Notes: generated from the sequence alone by a model not told the origin. DNA of 64,000 bases from Euwallacea fornicatus (GCF_040115645.1 NC_089546.1:682001-746000); one strand, 5' to 3'. Shown: positions 47,252 to 60,175, counted from the first letter of the stretch. Numbers and translations: made by a program.

Positions 47252-48889
47252 CAGTTACTCACATAATTGAGTACACACCTCTGAATTTATCAAATATGGT
47301 TCTAATTTTCAAATTTTAACCGACTTTTTGAATGCCGATTCTGCATCTAAATAAGTCTTACAATATCAACAACATTATATTAAAAAAATAAATTTCAAAC
47401 AAGTACTTTTACAACGGATTTTGAATATTTTAAGAAATTAAAGCGAATTGCGATGACACAAAATTAATGATACGCCTGCAAATAATCTATAAAATATCTA
47501 CGGAATTTAGAAAAAAAAGTTGTTTACGCACTTAGGAATTCTTGGTTTTATATGTCAGTTGTTTTCTGTAGTTACTTACATTAGTAAATCATCTTAAACA
47601 AAAATGGCACGTGTTCGAAGCGAAATATCAATTGATATGAGAAAGCAAATTATAAAGTAGTATTGCCAAGGAAAATCGTTTCGTGAAATAGGAAAATTGA
47701 TTGACAAAAACCATTCCACAATACAGAAGATTATTAATCGGTACAGATATGAAGTAACAATCGAAAATAAACCTGGAAGAGAAAAGAAAAGGATCCTGAA
47801 TTCTCAAGATGAGCGTTTTATATTGCGACAAAATAAAGGAAATCCTAAAAGAAGTGTTGCACAACTACGTCAGGAGGTCGAGGAAAGAATACATCGGACG
47901 ATATCTAATGAAACAATACGAAAAGTACTTCGGAACAACAATTTTCATGGTAGAATTGCACGTAAGAAACCCTTCATTTCCAAACGAAATCGTCTTAAAA
48001 GATTGGAATTTGCCAAAAAATATGTTAATTGTGATGTATCGTTTTGGAACAACGTAATATTTCCGATGAGACCAAAATCAATTTATTTGGCTCTGATGGT
48101 CGTCAAATTGTTTGGAAAAAGCCAAATACTGCCTTCAAAACAGAGCACACCGTTCCTACTGTAAAACACGGAGGTGGTAGTGTACTATTGCGGGATTGTA
48201 AGGGAACTGAAGGAACTGGGACTTTGGAGTTCATCGACGGCATTATGAATAAGGAGAGATACTTGGAAATTTTAAAAAATAATTTGCATCGTTCAGCTGA
48301 AAAATTTAAAATGCCTCGATGTTACTACTTTTACCAAGACAACGATCCCAAACACACTGCGGCTATAGTTAAGCATTGGCTAATATACAACGTTCCTCGA
48401 TTTGTAAACCCACCCCCACAATCACCAGATATCAATCCCATAGAAAATTTGTCGATGGATATGAAAAGGACCCTTAAAAAAAACAATCTTTAAATATCTT
48501 CCAACTCAAGCAAGATATTATTGATGTATGGGAAAACATCCCGTCTTCCGTTACGAAAAATTTGGTAGCATCTATGCCAAATCGTCTAAAGGCCGTAATT
48601 GATGCAAAGGGATTTGCAACCCATTATTAAACAAAATTATCCTTAGAAATCCATTATTATTAAGAGGTGTATCTTTAATTTTCTGTCATCGTATTTCACT
48701 TTGATTTCATAAAATATTTAAAATACGAATTTAAATTGATTTTTTGCAATTTCTTTTTTTAATATACTGTTGTTGAAGTTGTATCAATTATATAGAGACA
48801 GATATGTTATTCCAAAAGCTGTTGAAATTGAAAAAATAGACCTTTATTTGATAAAATCAGAGGTATATACTCAATTGTGTGAGTAACTG
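47252..48889 (+). mobile_element. Tc1-like element nested in the old transposase
   Basis: 1638 bp, flanked by TA (47250-47251 and 48890-48891). Termini are CAGTTACTCACATAATTGAG and, from the right, CAGTTACTCACACAATTGAG. It splits the transposase of the 44554-49759 element, giving a clear relative age. Confidence 0.9.
47604..48630 (+). pseudogene. Tc1-like transposase, few lesions
   Basis: Begins MARVRSEISIDMRKQIIK, with a stop shortly after, then SFREIGKLIDKNHSTIQKII (helix-turn-helix) and NFHGRIARKKPFISKRNR. The frame changes near 48060 at the first catalytic motif (SDETKINLFGSDGRQIVW). It continues through YFYQDNDPKHTAAIVKHW (second Asp) and PPPQSPDINPIENLSMDMKR (Glu), changes frame again near 48490, and ends SMPNRLKAVIDAKGF then ATHY. 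One nonsense codon and two indels are visible. WG is replaced in the MVWG block (LLRDCKG). Confidence 0.85.
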
Positions 48890-49759
48890 TAAATGGACGT
48901 ATATTGCTTCATGTTTTCCATTCTAAGCAATCAATTACAGCGCAAATCTGCAAGTTTGCACAGTATATGCAGCCGTTTGCTAAGTTAGCTGATCCTAATT
49001 TTATCCTAATGCATGATAATGCGAGACCACATGTAGCAGGATCGTTTGAAACTTCATAAAAACTGCTGGTATCAGCACATTACAATTGGCCTGCGCAAAG
49101 TCCTGATATGAACCCAATTAACGATCTATGAGATGAATTAGGGCACAGGATGCGTTCTCGCGATAAGCCTCCAGCAACACTAGAAGAAATGCGTATTGCT
49201 TAGTTGACAAATGGAACATCATACTAGACCAAATCGTACTAAATTTAATTTCCAGTATGCCAAGAAAAGTAGAATCTCTAAGAGTTAGTAATAGCCGCTA
49301 TTGAACTTAGTTAATTTGGCGATTTTGCCTTGTTCACAACTCAATTTTTCAATAAAAATGTTAATTAAACCTTTGTATTCACATTATCTTAGTTTCGGTT
49401 GGATTCTGTGCTAAATGCAAAATTCCAGTAGAATTGCTGTGAGTTCGACAATTTTAAATATAAAACAATAAATTGAAAAAAAAACTAAAAGAGTCCTTTC
49501 CAACAACGTTTAAATGTTTTTAACATAATTCAATTAAAAAGTGATTTTAAAAAAAATGATAAAGAGCATAAATCTACATTTTCCCAATAATTTTTATGAA
49601 GATAGAAGCAAAATTAGTTTCTTTCATTTACATGAATCGCCAACAGGTTAAATTATAAAGCGACGAAAAAATTATTGAATGCGAAGAATTGGTATAAAAG
49701 TTGTATAGTTTCGAATTTAGTTAAAAAACCGGGTGAACCACTTTTTTTGGAACTCAGTG

Positions 49760-50724
49760 TAATTATTCTTCGAAATATATTTTTTTCTATTCATGTAATT
49801 AGGAAAATATAGTTTTCATCGTGTGAAACAGTGTTTGAAAGATTTTTCTATAGGAGTGTAGAAAGATAACTTTTTAACCTTTTTTGCCACAAAGGCTATA
49901 AACTTTTTAAATTGTTTAAATTTTAGTTATACACAAATGCATCGATTTGTCTTTAAAATATTGATGAAATCTTGTTAAGCTCGAAATAATTTTCTCGGTT
50001 ATGTTTTGAAAAAGTAGAGTGTAAGATTGATGGCAAGACAAGCATTTTCAGCCGAAACTGAGATGGGTTTACTGTCCTAAACCTAATATACCGTTATTTA
50101 TCGACAACAACTTTTTTCCACATATACATTACTGGATTTTCGAATGATTCCTATCACAAATTTTATTACAACAAAAAATGGTACTTACCAATGGAAAAAA
50201 ACCAAAACAACAATAATACATTCATTAACGCTATAAGGTGCATTCATTTTTTGAACTTTTCAAATATATTAAAGCATCACAAACCGACAAAGTAGTGTAT
50301 TAACTGTTAATTAATATTAATAGGCAATTTAAAAAAACACACAAAAACATAAACGAGAAAGACATGAGTGGCGGCAATTCTTTTAAAGCATATGACCCAA
50401 AATTCAAGATGGGAAAAAAGTAATTATTTGGTTGTTAGGTTAATTACGAATTTAGTGGGTTAAATTCACTTACTTGCTCAACTGTAAACGACCGTTTCAA
50501 TTTCACAACAACTCATTTCCTTTTACGTGTAACACGAATGATTCAGAACTTATTAATTTTATTATTTTAATCGTAACAAAATAATTTGCCGCCACTCTAA
50601 GAAAATTTGTGAATTAATCAAGGAGAATTCATTATTCTAAATGAAAGCATAAAGAGGCTCATGTGACTGCTGCTTGCTTGAAGTTTTGTGGTCTTTCCCC
50701 TTCATTTTCATTATTTGAAAACGT
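49760..50724. other. Intergenic DNA right of the nest
   Basis: A+T-rich; no gene or bounded repeat recognised. Confidence 0.35.
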
Positions 50725-51159
50725 CTATTTAAGTTTCGAAACTCCTTCCCTGTGTTGATTAGCTTCATGGTTCACAGGTTCTTCTCTTCTACCTAAAATA
50801 GGTCTAGGAAATGGGATGGGGAGTTTGCTGCCTAGGATTGGACGAGGACCACCTACTAATACCTGTTGATGCACCGATCTTCTGGAGTATCTAGTTAAAT
50901 ATAGCATTCACAACGAATACAATTCAAGAGGTACATGAAGTAGCTTAAGTGTTATTTGGAATGTGTTATACCTAGAACATTGAGGCTCTTTAACAATAAC
51001 CTTTGGCGATAACGTCGGAGTTGAGGATTCTGATGGGCTCTTCATCATGGTCTTCAAAGGCGGAGTAAAAGCAGGTGCATTCGGATCCAAGTCGAATACC
51101 ATAAGGCCGAAAACCCAAAAAAGCACGTATTCAATACAAAACAATTCGTTTTGAATCTT
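50725..51159 (-). CDS. C-terminal exons of an unidentified protein with a PAM2-like motif
   Basis: Two minus-strand exons, about 50972-51159 and 50725-50890, join in phase through an 81-bp intron (TCTAG/GTATAA ... AACTAG/ATACTC). The product reads VFDLDPNAPAFTPPLKTMMK, a Ser/Pro-rich stretch (SPSESSTPTLSPKVIVKEP), then VHQQVLVGGPRPILGSKL and RPILGRREEPVNHEANQH before the stop. LDPNAPAFTP fits the PAM2 pattern (L.P.A..F.P) by which many proteins bind the MLLE domain of poly(A)-binding protein. The upstream acceptor is uncertain; in the frame used, a hydrophobic segment (FCIEYVLFWVFGLMVF) precedes the motif, which is odd for a PAM2 protein. Upstream exons are not established. Confidence 0.45.
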
Positions 51160-53791
51160 CTGACGTAAAGTAATTAATGCCTCTTATTGGACCAGGAAGG
51201 GTTACAGAATCTTCCTAAAATTTTCACCAGGTGTATCTGAAAATAACATTTCGATTGCCTCAAGTCGTCAAGAAATTATCAATATCAAGTATAGTTGTTA
51301 AAAAGCAATATTTTTTTAAAACTTAAATCAAAAAGAATTGAAGCCTGCTTGTGTAAAAGCTGCTTCTAACACGAATTATGTATATATAGTTTATCTACGC
51401 TACCTCTAAAAAATTACTGTCACAAAAAAGTTAAATTGTTGTTTTAAATAATTATTATCATTCACTTGCCGACAATTCAAAATTTATACTTCAACTACAC
51501 ATGCAAAAACACTGTAGCTGGTCTACTGGCTCTAATAATTTATGTACATATATGCAAATTCCATTTTACATAGGGTGTAATGGTTGTCGCCAAGTAATCA
51601 TGATGGCAAAAATATTAAATTTTACTACTCTGAAAATTTTTGCAGGATAAAATTATTTGAACAAAAAATAACTCTGGAGGCAAAATGTCTCATTTTTGAC
51701 TAGGGCTCTCTATGCAAAAATTGTTAACGGCCATATCCCCTATAATCTTCATAAGTTTAGTACAATCTTCTTAAAACACACTGTGACACATCATTAGATC
51801 CAACGTTATCTTGAAATCTCACAGGTGAGGCTTTGACTTCATTGCACTTTCTTAATTTGTAACAAACCATGTAATGGTCTACAATAATAAAAATCAATTT
51901 TTTAGAAAAAGCAACAGCAAAAATTTTTTAGAGGTCACTACCATCTGGTTATTCTTAAATTATTATAGTCTAAGTCATTGTTGAATGTAAGACGATCAAT
52001 ATTCTCCCTTATTAGTCTCAACAATTTAAAAACATCAATTCTGTGAAAATCTTCAAATACTTCAACAAGGTACTTAAGAAAAATAAAGAGCTGAGAATAC
52101 TTTCCTGAGATGAATCAAATCGTCAAATACAGCAATGTTGCACTGAGATAAAGAGAAATCTACCTTAACCTTTAGAATCAGTTCCTCAGGTACGACTTTA
52201 TGAAGATCAATAACCTGTCGGAGAACTGCTATTCTGCTAGTTTGGGCATTTGAATTTCAAGATCCATTTTATCGACGACTTTTTGTACAATCTGTATAAA
52301 TAACATCTAGTAAAATAATCTAGTAAATGGTTAAGCTGCAATGCATTTACCACGCATTCAGAGAAAACACGTATATATATATGTAGATTTAGGACTCTTA
52401 ATTTATGAAGTAAAAAACTATATTGATGTTTTGAAATTTCTCCATCTACATACATATGTATATATTACCTCACAGTGTTTAGTAAACTGTTAGGTCATAA
52501 TAATCAACATATGCACTTACGCCATTCTTAACAACTGGTGCAACAATGCTTTTTTTTCAGCTCTTTATAAACACCACTACATTAAATAACAATATGCAAG
52601 GTCCAGATTAAACGTATGTTTTTTATAGAGCCGACACAGACTCAACACATCTTCTATTTCTACATCTTTCATCCTTTTAGACATCTGATCTCATGTCTGA
52701 TGTTAAAGGAAAAATGAAGTTACTATTGTTCAAAAATTGCATTTGTTGATGTGATCTACTAACTTTAAATACAGACTTGAAATAATGTGGCAAAACTTCA
52801 GCCAGATCATACTCATTTCCAAGTTTAACACCATTATACCAACTTCATTTGTATATCCACCCCTCTTCAATTTATTAGGTACAAACGTTCAAAATGAACT
52901 AAGATTACTGTTAATATAATTTAATAGTTTTTTTCAATTCGGAGATACAGGATCAGTTAGCTTGAGCGAATCTGTGCGATTTAATGCTCGTTTAAAAACG
53001 TATTCGTATCGTTCAAAAACGAGTTTTAGATTTTTTTTAATTTAATTGAGAATTTAATACAACAAAGAATTGCTCATTGTAGAAAGATGAAATTAGGATA
53101 TCGTCTAGATATTCTTTATAAGGTATCTAAGTATATTGAATTTTTTTCTTACACGTATGTGGCCAAATTTTAGTGGAAGAAAATATATTTTTATTAAGTG
53201 GGCTATATTAGGTTTGAATTTTTTAAACCATAATAAAAATCTAGATGAATCTTGCTTTTCAAAATTATCTTTTAAGACCAAACTTTACAGTTTTTAAGTC
53301 GCACTAGCATCAGAAGAACTTTCTTAATGAAAACTCTTAATACATAATATAAATGAATCGAATGCAATCACTACGTCTCATATTTTTACCGTTGAACGTC
53401 ATACTGATGTAATTGGTATCAAAGTCAAAAAGAGAAAAAGAATCAAGAAGTAGTATTCTTATCTTTATCATATACATTGCTTCGAAGTGGTTTTTTTGTT
53501 TTGAAGTCTAAGTACTGAACTTGTAAAGTTGCGTCTTCGGTTTGACGTTCTCACTAGCATATATTCACTGGATGAAATGGAAAAATAATATCATAAACGT
53601 GTGTTTCAGATCAGTAAAATATCTGCAAGTTAATAGAGCAAAAAATATGTTGTAACATTCACTCCTGGGTAATGTGGTATTTTTTTATAATAACAAAATT
53701 TAATTAAAATCATATTTACAATGGAAACTAAATTATTTGAAAACGACCAAACGCTTATGTTAAGTCTGTTTAATTATATACATGTATGTAT
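51160..53791. other. Mostly unassigned; possible exons at 51.95-52.25 kb (minus)
   Basis: On the minus strand, 52170-52241 reads RIAVLRQVIDLHKVVPEELI before a good donor (AAAG/GTTAAG), and 51955-52104 is open as QLFIFLKYLVEVFEDFHRID and VFKLLRLIRENIDRL. These look more protein-like than their surroundings. They could be upstream exons of the PAM2-like gene or a decayed copy of something else. Neither is recognised and the joins are not certain. The rest is A+T-rich. Confidence 0.25.
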
Positions 53792-54450
53792 ACAGGGTAT
53801 TTCGGAACTATAATCAAACTTCTAGGGATTGTTTAGTGCCCCAATAAAAGATATTAGAGTATAAGAACCTGTGTCCGTAAATGTCTCTTTGAGGTGCTAC
53901 GGCTATATGGTGCTTTACCACAGTTATGTTCAAAAATATTTTTATCGAATTTTAGGACGTTTCATTTTAATTTATTCGTATAAAATAACACTAAAGTAAT
54001 TATTCAAAACATCGTTCTTGAGCTTCGTTGTCCTTATTTAAGTGATATACATACACCATTTCTGACGATTTTCCTAAAAATTTTATTATATATTTATTTA
54101 TGTTATGAAATGCCAATTGCTATTGGCGTTTCATAACACAGAGACTCTACATGATCCCACAAAAAGAAATTTAAAGACGTTAAATTGGGTGACCTACGAC
54201 ACCATCAAACTGGACCAACTCTGCCGATCCAACGGTGTCCAAACTGACGATCCAAATACTAAATATTAAATCCAAATAAATTTTGAATAATTACTGTAGT
54301 GTTATTTTATTCATAACTGCCTTAAAGTGTTATAAAACTCTAGGACCTTAACGAGACATTTCCGGGCATCAGATCTTATGCTTAAATGTCTTCTATTGTG
54401 GTACTGAACAATCCCTAAAAGTTTGATCCCATAGTTCTGAAACACTCTGT
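53792..54450 (-). mobile_element. Deletion derivative of a DUF4817/DDE_3 mariner-like element, 659 bp
   Basis: Termini form inverted repeats of about 45 bp: ACAGGGTATTTCGGAACTAT then TCAAACTTCTAGGGATTGTT, and their counterpart ending at 54450. On the minus strand near 54115-54240 a remnant of the transposase C-terminal region reads HRWIGRVGPV then RRSPNLTSLNFFLWDHVE, which includes the third acidic-residue block. The rest of the coding region is deleted. Confidence 0.7.
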
Positions 54451-54616
54451 ATTTGTACATATTTTATTAAACAAAAAGACACACATTCTCCTGCTTTACC
54501 TGTAACCGTAATTCACAAATTAAATTAGGTACAATTGTATTTATTTACCTATTATCTCAAATCCCATCTTATTCTCATCCACATTAATTGTTTTAAAATT
54601 TTTGAAATTTTGTAAA

Positions 54617-55187
54617 TATCTCCATAACTGTAAATGTTAAATGAAAAGATGTTATTGCAAATTAATAGAGAATTAAAAACTACATTAGAAGGACTTGAAA
54701 ACAATCATGGGTACCATTTTAAAAAAACGAGTTTCAGTAATTTGTAAAATTTGCAAATTAGCGCTCTTATACAAAAAAAGTATAGTGCATTAAAAAAATG
54801 TTTTAACGTTTTTAAGTACCTCTGATTTTGATTTACTACTTTACAAAAACAAATTTCAAAAAACACCAGTTTTGTGATAATTTTTTTCTGACGCTGCATT
54901 TTTAAAGAAATTTCTCTAATATGGCAACACCGCAATCAATTTAAAAAATGTTTAATGCATTTTCCTTCTAAATTAAGGTTTCATCAAATGTCATAAAAAA
55001 AATTACGGATTGCTATTTAAAAAATTGTAACTTTATGCTGCCCAGCGAAAACGGTACACTCTGTATAAACAAAAGTATTATTAAATCATGCAGCTTTCCA
55101 ATATAAATGAGTACTGTATTAAACATTTCATATTGATATTTATACAAAGACACCAGGAACCAAGACCGGAGTAATGGCGAACCCTGT
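54617..55187 (-). repeat. ACAGGGTTCGCC repeat, copy 2 (compound terminus, 123-bp spacing)
   Basis: Inverse-orientation homologue of 10791-11375, ending (plus strand) GGCGAACCCTGTATA. The inner motif (ACACTCTGT, ending at 55064) is 123 bp from the outer end (55187), as in copy 1. The far end is defined only by where the two copies stop matching. Confidence 0.7.
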
Positions 55188-56208
55188 ATAAGATAAATCA
55201 CTGGTCGTTTTAAGTGATATCTGTAGATGTAAAATATAAAACAGTCTGGTCCATAAATCACCCCGTGAGCAATCGCTATTTAAACTATATAAACATATGT
55301 ACAATAAAGTCTTGTATTTACTCAATGTATAACCCTGATAATGAGTTTCTTATGGTTGAATTTTAATCACTTCACTCTGGGTCTGATTTAAAACCGTGGG
55401 TCTTACCCAACGCTGGTACTTCCCCATCCCGTCGCGCCGCATAGTTCGTAACTTAATTCGTAAATTAGCAAAAACGTTTCCAATACTACGTCCCACATAT
55501 AGCCACAAGAATGAAAACCACGTAAAGCAGTAATATTACCCCCCACCAAACTCCTCCCTAATAACAAACAGCAAATCTTGTTATAACTACTGATTTTTTT
55601 ATGTATAATATTTGGTTATACATATGTATATATATGAAAGTATAAGTAATCATTTTATAATAAATTTAAACACACATTATTTCGTATTAATATCTAATAT
55701 TACTTCCGTTCCAAAATATATGTTCGATTCCATTTTTTTATGGATTATAGAACTAATGAAATCACATACATATGCTAATAGTTATTTAGTTAATTTAAAC
55801 ATCAATCCAGCAAGATAGTGCTAGATCACATTGCAAAATTGATGATGAGAAAGTTGTTCGCACCGGTACTGGAAATGGGTGAAACCACCAAGCATCCCTG
55901 ATTTTAAAGTTCTCAATTTAATTTTTTTAACGCTATTCATTCCTTGCAATACAAAGACTCTTCGTCCACTATTGGTGAACTTATCACAGCCGTTTTATAA
56001 AACATGGAACGAAATAATCACGATAAAACTTGACAATGTTTTCATTACATTGCAAAGGTATGGAATTGATATTAACTATTTATTTTCAAAAAATTTCTAA
56101 TTCATGTCATATTTTACTTATGAAAATATACGTTGTATATCCCTTTACATATTTTTAAAAGAAATTGGACACTTATTTTGGAATGCAGGTAGTATTTAAA
56201 ATATATCC
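55188..56208. other. Unassigned DNA
   Basis: A more G+C-rich patch at about 55370-55470 has no motif. Otherwise A+T-rich. No gene recognised. Confidence 0.3.
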
Positions 56209-57942
56209 ATATAGTGTCTCATTTAAAATAATGATTGATGATTACTTAACAACGGTAAATTGTATGAAAAAAAGTTTCAAATAAAAGTTGTCCGGTAAAA
56301 AGGAGGACGTCATGAAAATAGTGATTTTTAACCAAAACGTAATTTTGAAGTCATTTCAAAGGCAATTTTTTTTTCAAATACCAACCCTGTATTTTCTAAA
56401 GGTCCTTGTAAAACTTCAAATAATGAATATCTTTTATTTGAACAATTTTTTTATTAAACGTTTTTTGTATAGTTATTCTTGATTTTTGTCCACTTTTTGA
56501 GATAGTCGAAATTATTGCATTTTTTTTTCTAAAGAAATTTCGCAATGCACTATCCGTTTAAAACTCATAACAATCTTTCTATCCAATTAAAAAAAAAATC
56601 TATAAAAAAAATATTTTCTTAAATTTTCTCTGTTAAAGGTCTACAAGAAATCGACATTCTTTTTTCGATAATTAATTTGATTGTTTTGTATGAAATTATT
56701 CAAAAATTATTCTTTTAATTTCAAAATTCAGTAATTTAAATGAATCGCTACACTTTAGATGAAAAATTAGAAAAGTTTTTATTTATGGAAAGGCTGGAAG
56801 AAATATTAGTCGGGCAGTAGAACTTTACGTTGAAAGGAATCCGGATTAAAAAGTTTCCTATTGGACGACTTTCAACAGTATCATTAAAAATTTCAAAAAA
56901 ACGAAAAAAGTAGAAACAAAGATTGCAGTCGCTCCCGAATACAACACATGAAGGCAATCAAGTAGCAGTTCTTGCAGCTATTGCCTTCGATCCTCATATA
57001 AGTTGTCCTCAAATTGCTGCTGACTCAGGAATATTAAAGATAAGTGTCCAAAGAATTTTGAAGGTGAATAAATACCATCCTTACCACATTTCTTTACATC
57101 AGGAACTCCATGGAACTGATTTTAAAAACTGAGTCAATTTTTGTAATTGGGCAAGGCAGCAATTAAATCAACGTTTTGTTTTCGGACGTATCAACATTCA
57201 TAAACCACGGTGTACTGAATCGCCATAATTTGCATTTTTAGAGTGTTGTAAAGCCACACTGGCTTATATAAGTTGAATATAAAAGATCATGGTTCATAAA
57301 AGTATAGTGTGGTATTATTGGGGAATACTTAATTGAACTTTTCTTCATTGAAGAAAACTTGAATGCAGAAATATCCTGCAATTTCTTACATAATAATCTT
57401 CCGAAATTGTTAGAAAATGCTGCATTTGCGATTAGACGGGTAATGTGGTATTAGTATGATGGTTGTCCAGTCCGTTTTTCTAGAATGCTAGGTGAGATTC
57501 TGGTATAAATGTAAACAGATCAATGGATTGGACGGGACGTCCAGTGAATTGGCTTCGTAGATCGCCTCATCTGACCTCACCAGATTTTTCCGCAAAGGTT
57601 TTTTAAAGGACAAAGTTTATACACCAACAACTGCAAACGACATGGAAAGGAGAATTAAAAATGTGTCAATTGATAAATGGGGAGATCTCGCGCAGAATAA
57701 ATAATTATTTTAGAATAAGAGTTGAGACATGTTTGGAGCAAGAGAAATTTTTTTTTGACATTTCCTCCTATAAGTTTTTCAAATCAGGATTTTAAAATAA
57801 TTTGCCAAAAAAAAAAAAATTCGTAGAATTGTATCTTGGAAACAAGGCATTTGCGGACATATGTTTATTAGACATGTTTGACTCAAAATCAGTCGAGGAT
57901 TACGCCTTTAAATTTTTTTCACGTAGTTAGGAAACACCCTGT
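56209..57942 (+). mobile_element. DUF4817/DDE_3 mariner-like element, full-length but degenerate
   Basis: The left end ATATAGTGTCTCATTTAAAA and the right end (reverse complement of ACAGGGTGTTTCCTAACTAC) bound a 1734-bp element whose first 400 bp match the derivative at 12822-13435. A transposase relic runs from 56741. It shows MNRYTLDEKLEKFLFMERL, VAVLAAIAFDPHISCPQIAA, VNKYHPYHISLHQELHGTDF (the block before the first Asp), and near 57530-57600 NWLRRSPHLTSPDFF in shifting frames. Multiple stops and frameshifts destroy it. Confidence 0.75.
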
Positions 57943-58858
57943 ATATTATTAATAAATAAAGGGAATGTTTACAACTTATAAACGGAATCATTGTAATTGT
58001 TTTTTTTATATACACTGAATAACGATGGGGAAAAAAAGCCGAACACTCCAAAATATCACACAAAAAAATTATATTTGAGAACGACTTACGAACAGATTTG
58101 GCTTTTATTGAATATTGCCTTAAAATGTTTATTCAACCTGTATTTTCAACCTATTTAGTATTATCGAATCGAGTAAAAGTATATTTATGTAATTGGTTTT
58201 TTCAAATAAATTAGTGTAGTGAAGTGGAAAAAACTTTTTTTTTTAATTTGAAGTTTAAAGGATTTTTAAAAGCGCAATTTATAGGAACACAATTTTAATG
58301 TTCAAAGTTTGGAAAGTAATTAATACATTGTAATAAATACAAAGTAAAAGGATTTTGTTGTAAAGACACCTGGTTAACCTAGGAACTCTGAAAAAAAAAA
58401 CCTAAAACTACTTTCTAATGAAAAGTAAATTTTATTTAGAATATGCTGCCATTTAGAGATAACTTCATAATATGCACAAATTTAATATTAAAGGTATAAG
58501 ATTTGGTTGGAGATCGATTAACTAAAGATTTACAGAACTCTAAAATATTTGGATATTGATTATTTGGGAGTTTACAGAATTCTTGAATTTTTGGTCATTG
58601 ATTATCTAAGTCTTTACCGGCCTTCTGTATATTTGACCAATGTTAAAACTTGGAGAAATAGTTATTTCAGTTTCTCTTTACGTTTTCTAGTGGTTCTGAT
58701 CGATTCGAACGTGAACCACTCGATAATTGTAATGTCAACATGTGACAGAACGCATAACATGGTCAATATGGATTTGTATAATTTGTGTCTTGTTGACATT
58801 TATAAAGATTATTTTAAATGAGAGATAAAAGACTTAAATACAGAAATTTATATATATT
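57943..58858. other. Unassigned DNA with a short ~42-bp tandem repeat
   Basis: At about 58515-58625 three imperfect units of about 42 bp occur (ATTGATTAT... TTTACAGAATTC). They give the repeated translation IDYLGVYRILEFLV / IDYLSLYRPSV. The open frame 58549-58821 spans them but has no recognised domain. Confidence 0.3.
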
Positions 58859-59210
58859 ATGGTCAATTATGTAACTTATGGTTGCAGCAATTTACATGAT
58901 AAAAAAAGGCTAAATTCCGTTTCATACTTGAGTAAAAATATTTCGTTTCCTTAAAAAAAATGTTTAATATATTTCAAGTATTTTTATTTCAAAAAGGCCA
59001 AAAATTGGTGGACTTTGGATTGAAGCTATCAAAAGAGAGAACTGGATACCATCTGGAATAAATAGTATGTGAGACACATTTCCCTAGAACCATCTGTCAC
59101 TAGGCCAGGTAATGTTGTCAAGATGTTAAAATTGCATGCAGTCTCAGATGTTTTCTCTTCTTTCCCAAAGTACTTGCAAAGGAAGCCACCTTTGCTGCAT
59201 TTTTAAATTG
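58859..59210 (+). pseudogene. THAP-domain relic
   Basis: An ATG at 58859 starts MVNYVTYGCSNLHDKKRLNS, the N-terminus of a THAP zinc finger with the first Cys position changed. After a run of non-matching A+T-rich sequence (possible intron or insertion) the domain resumes near 59000 with PKIGGLWIEAIKRENWIPSG, a CETHFP segment and, near 59140-59175, DVFSSFPKYLQRKPP resembling the end of the domain. Frames change several times. THAP domains occur in P-element-type transposases and in host DNA-binding proteins; which one this came from is not clear. Confidence 0.5.
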
Positions 59211-60175
59211 GTACAAGGAATTTATTTTTTGAAACGTAGGTATTATATTAAATTATTATTATTTGACATTTTAAAATAGATATGTTGTTTAAAAATGTTC
59301 TATTGCAGAAGTTTCTTATTGAAGATACAAATATTACAGACGTGGCAGATATTGACTTACCTCTATATCAGCAGGTCAATAAGAATTATTGATTTATAAA
59401 GAGGTATAAAGATAAAGTTAACACATTTAACCATATCAAATATGTAACAACTAATGATACAAATTGAGAACAGTGGGCACAATAAAGAGTCATAATATTT
59501 TCTTCAGTGATGGAGCAGTTTTTTTAAGGTATTTAGTACTGATTTGTAGGTCATCATTTTTCCAAGCTCTGATTCTATAGTCTACCTCGGGACATATAAG
59601 AGTGGGAATGAAATTTTTAGCTTTCATAGATAGTATTGTAATAAAATTAACCATAAATCTCCACAAAATAAAACAAAAACTTAGATTTGGTTGTAAAATG
59701 TGATTCAGACTCAGCATGTGGAATAACTGGAAAAAATTGCCTATTTTTAAATTCAAGGCACTGAGCAAACGAGCACAATTATGCACCTGCAGAAAGTAAT
59801 TTGAGTCTCACTGTCCATAAATAGGTAAGTTTTTATCTATTTGTCTCTTATATTGAATTTGACTCACATCTCAAGATTAATTCTCATTTTCATGCGTAAC
59901 TTCTTTAATTACTTGTTTTATTTTATGGGTATGCTCAATTTCATTGCTTCCTTATCTGGACGAATCAATTGAAATGAATGAAATAACTGTAAAGCAGATT
60001 TCTTTACAAATTTCCACTTTGTAATTTTATTACTTTCTTCATATTAATCATACCTACTTCTACATAAAAGCTGAACATATGAAACTTAAGCTATACCTCA
60101 TAGAAAATTAATCTTTATTCAATTAAAGAAATATTTGTCCAATCAGTTTTTTATTTTTTATATATTTAAATACAT
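59211..60175. other. Unassigned DNA
   Basis: A minus-strand ORF of 98 codons at 59490-59786 (MHNCARLLSALNLKIGNFFQ...) is hydrophobic in its middle and matches nothing I recognise. It could be part of the THAP-linked relic or noise. Confidence 0.25.

Larger units (their letters stand above)
44554..49759 (+). mobile_element. Old Tc1-like element with ~270-bp inverted repeats, carrying two nested Tc1 elements
   Basis: The ends are inverted repeats (44554-44840 and 49487-49759) beginning CACTGAGTTCCAAAAAAAGT on both sides. TA follows the right end; the left flank has TC in that place. Its own transposase survives in two blocks. The first is 46655-47250 (GSGRPRK, then APRPAKDHKLSPVHRTARRN near 47000). 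The second is 48893-49300 (NFILMHDNARPHVAG with the second catalytic Asp, WPAQSPDMNPINDL). The blocks are separated by the element at 47252-48889. A further element occupies 44944-46588. Many stops show it is the oldest member of the nest. Confidence 0.8.
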
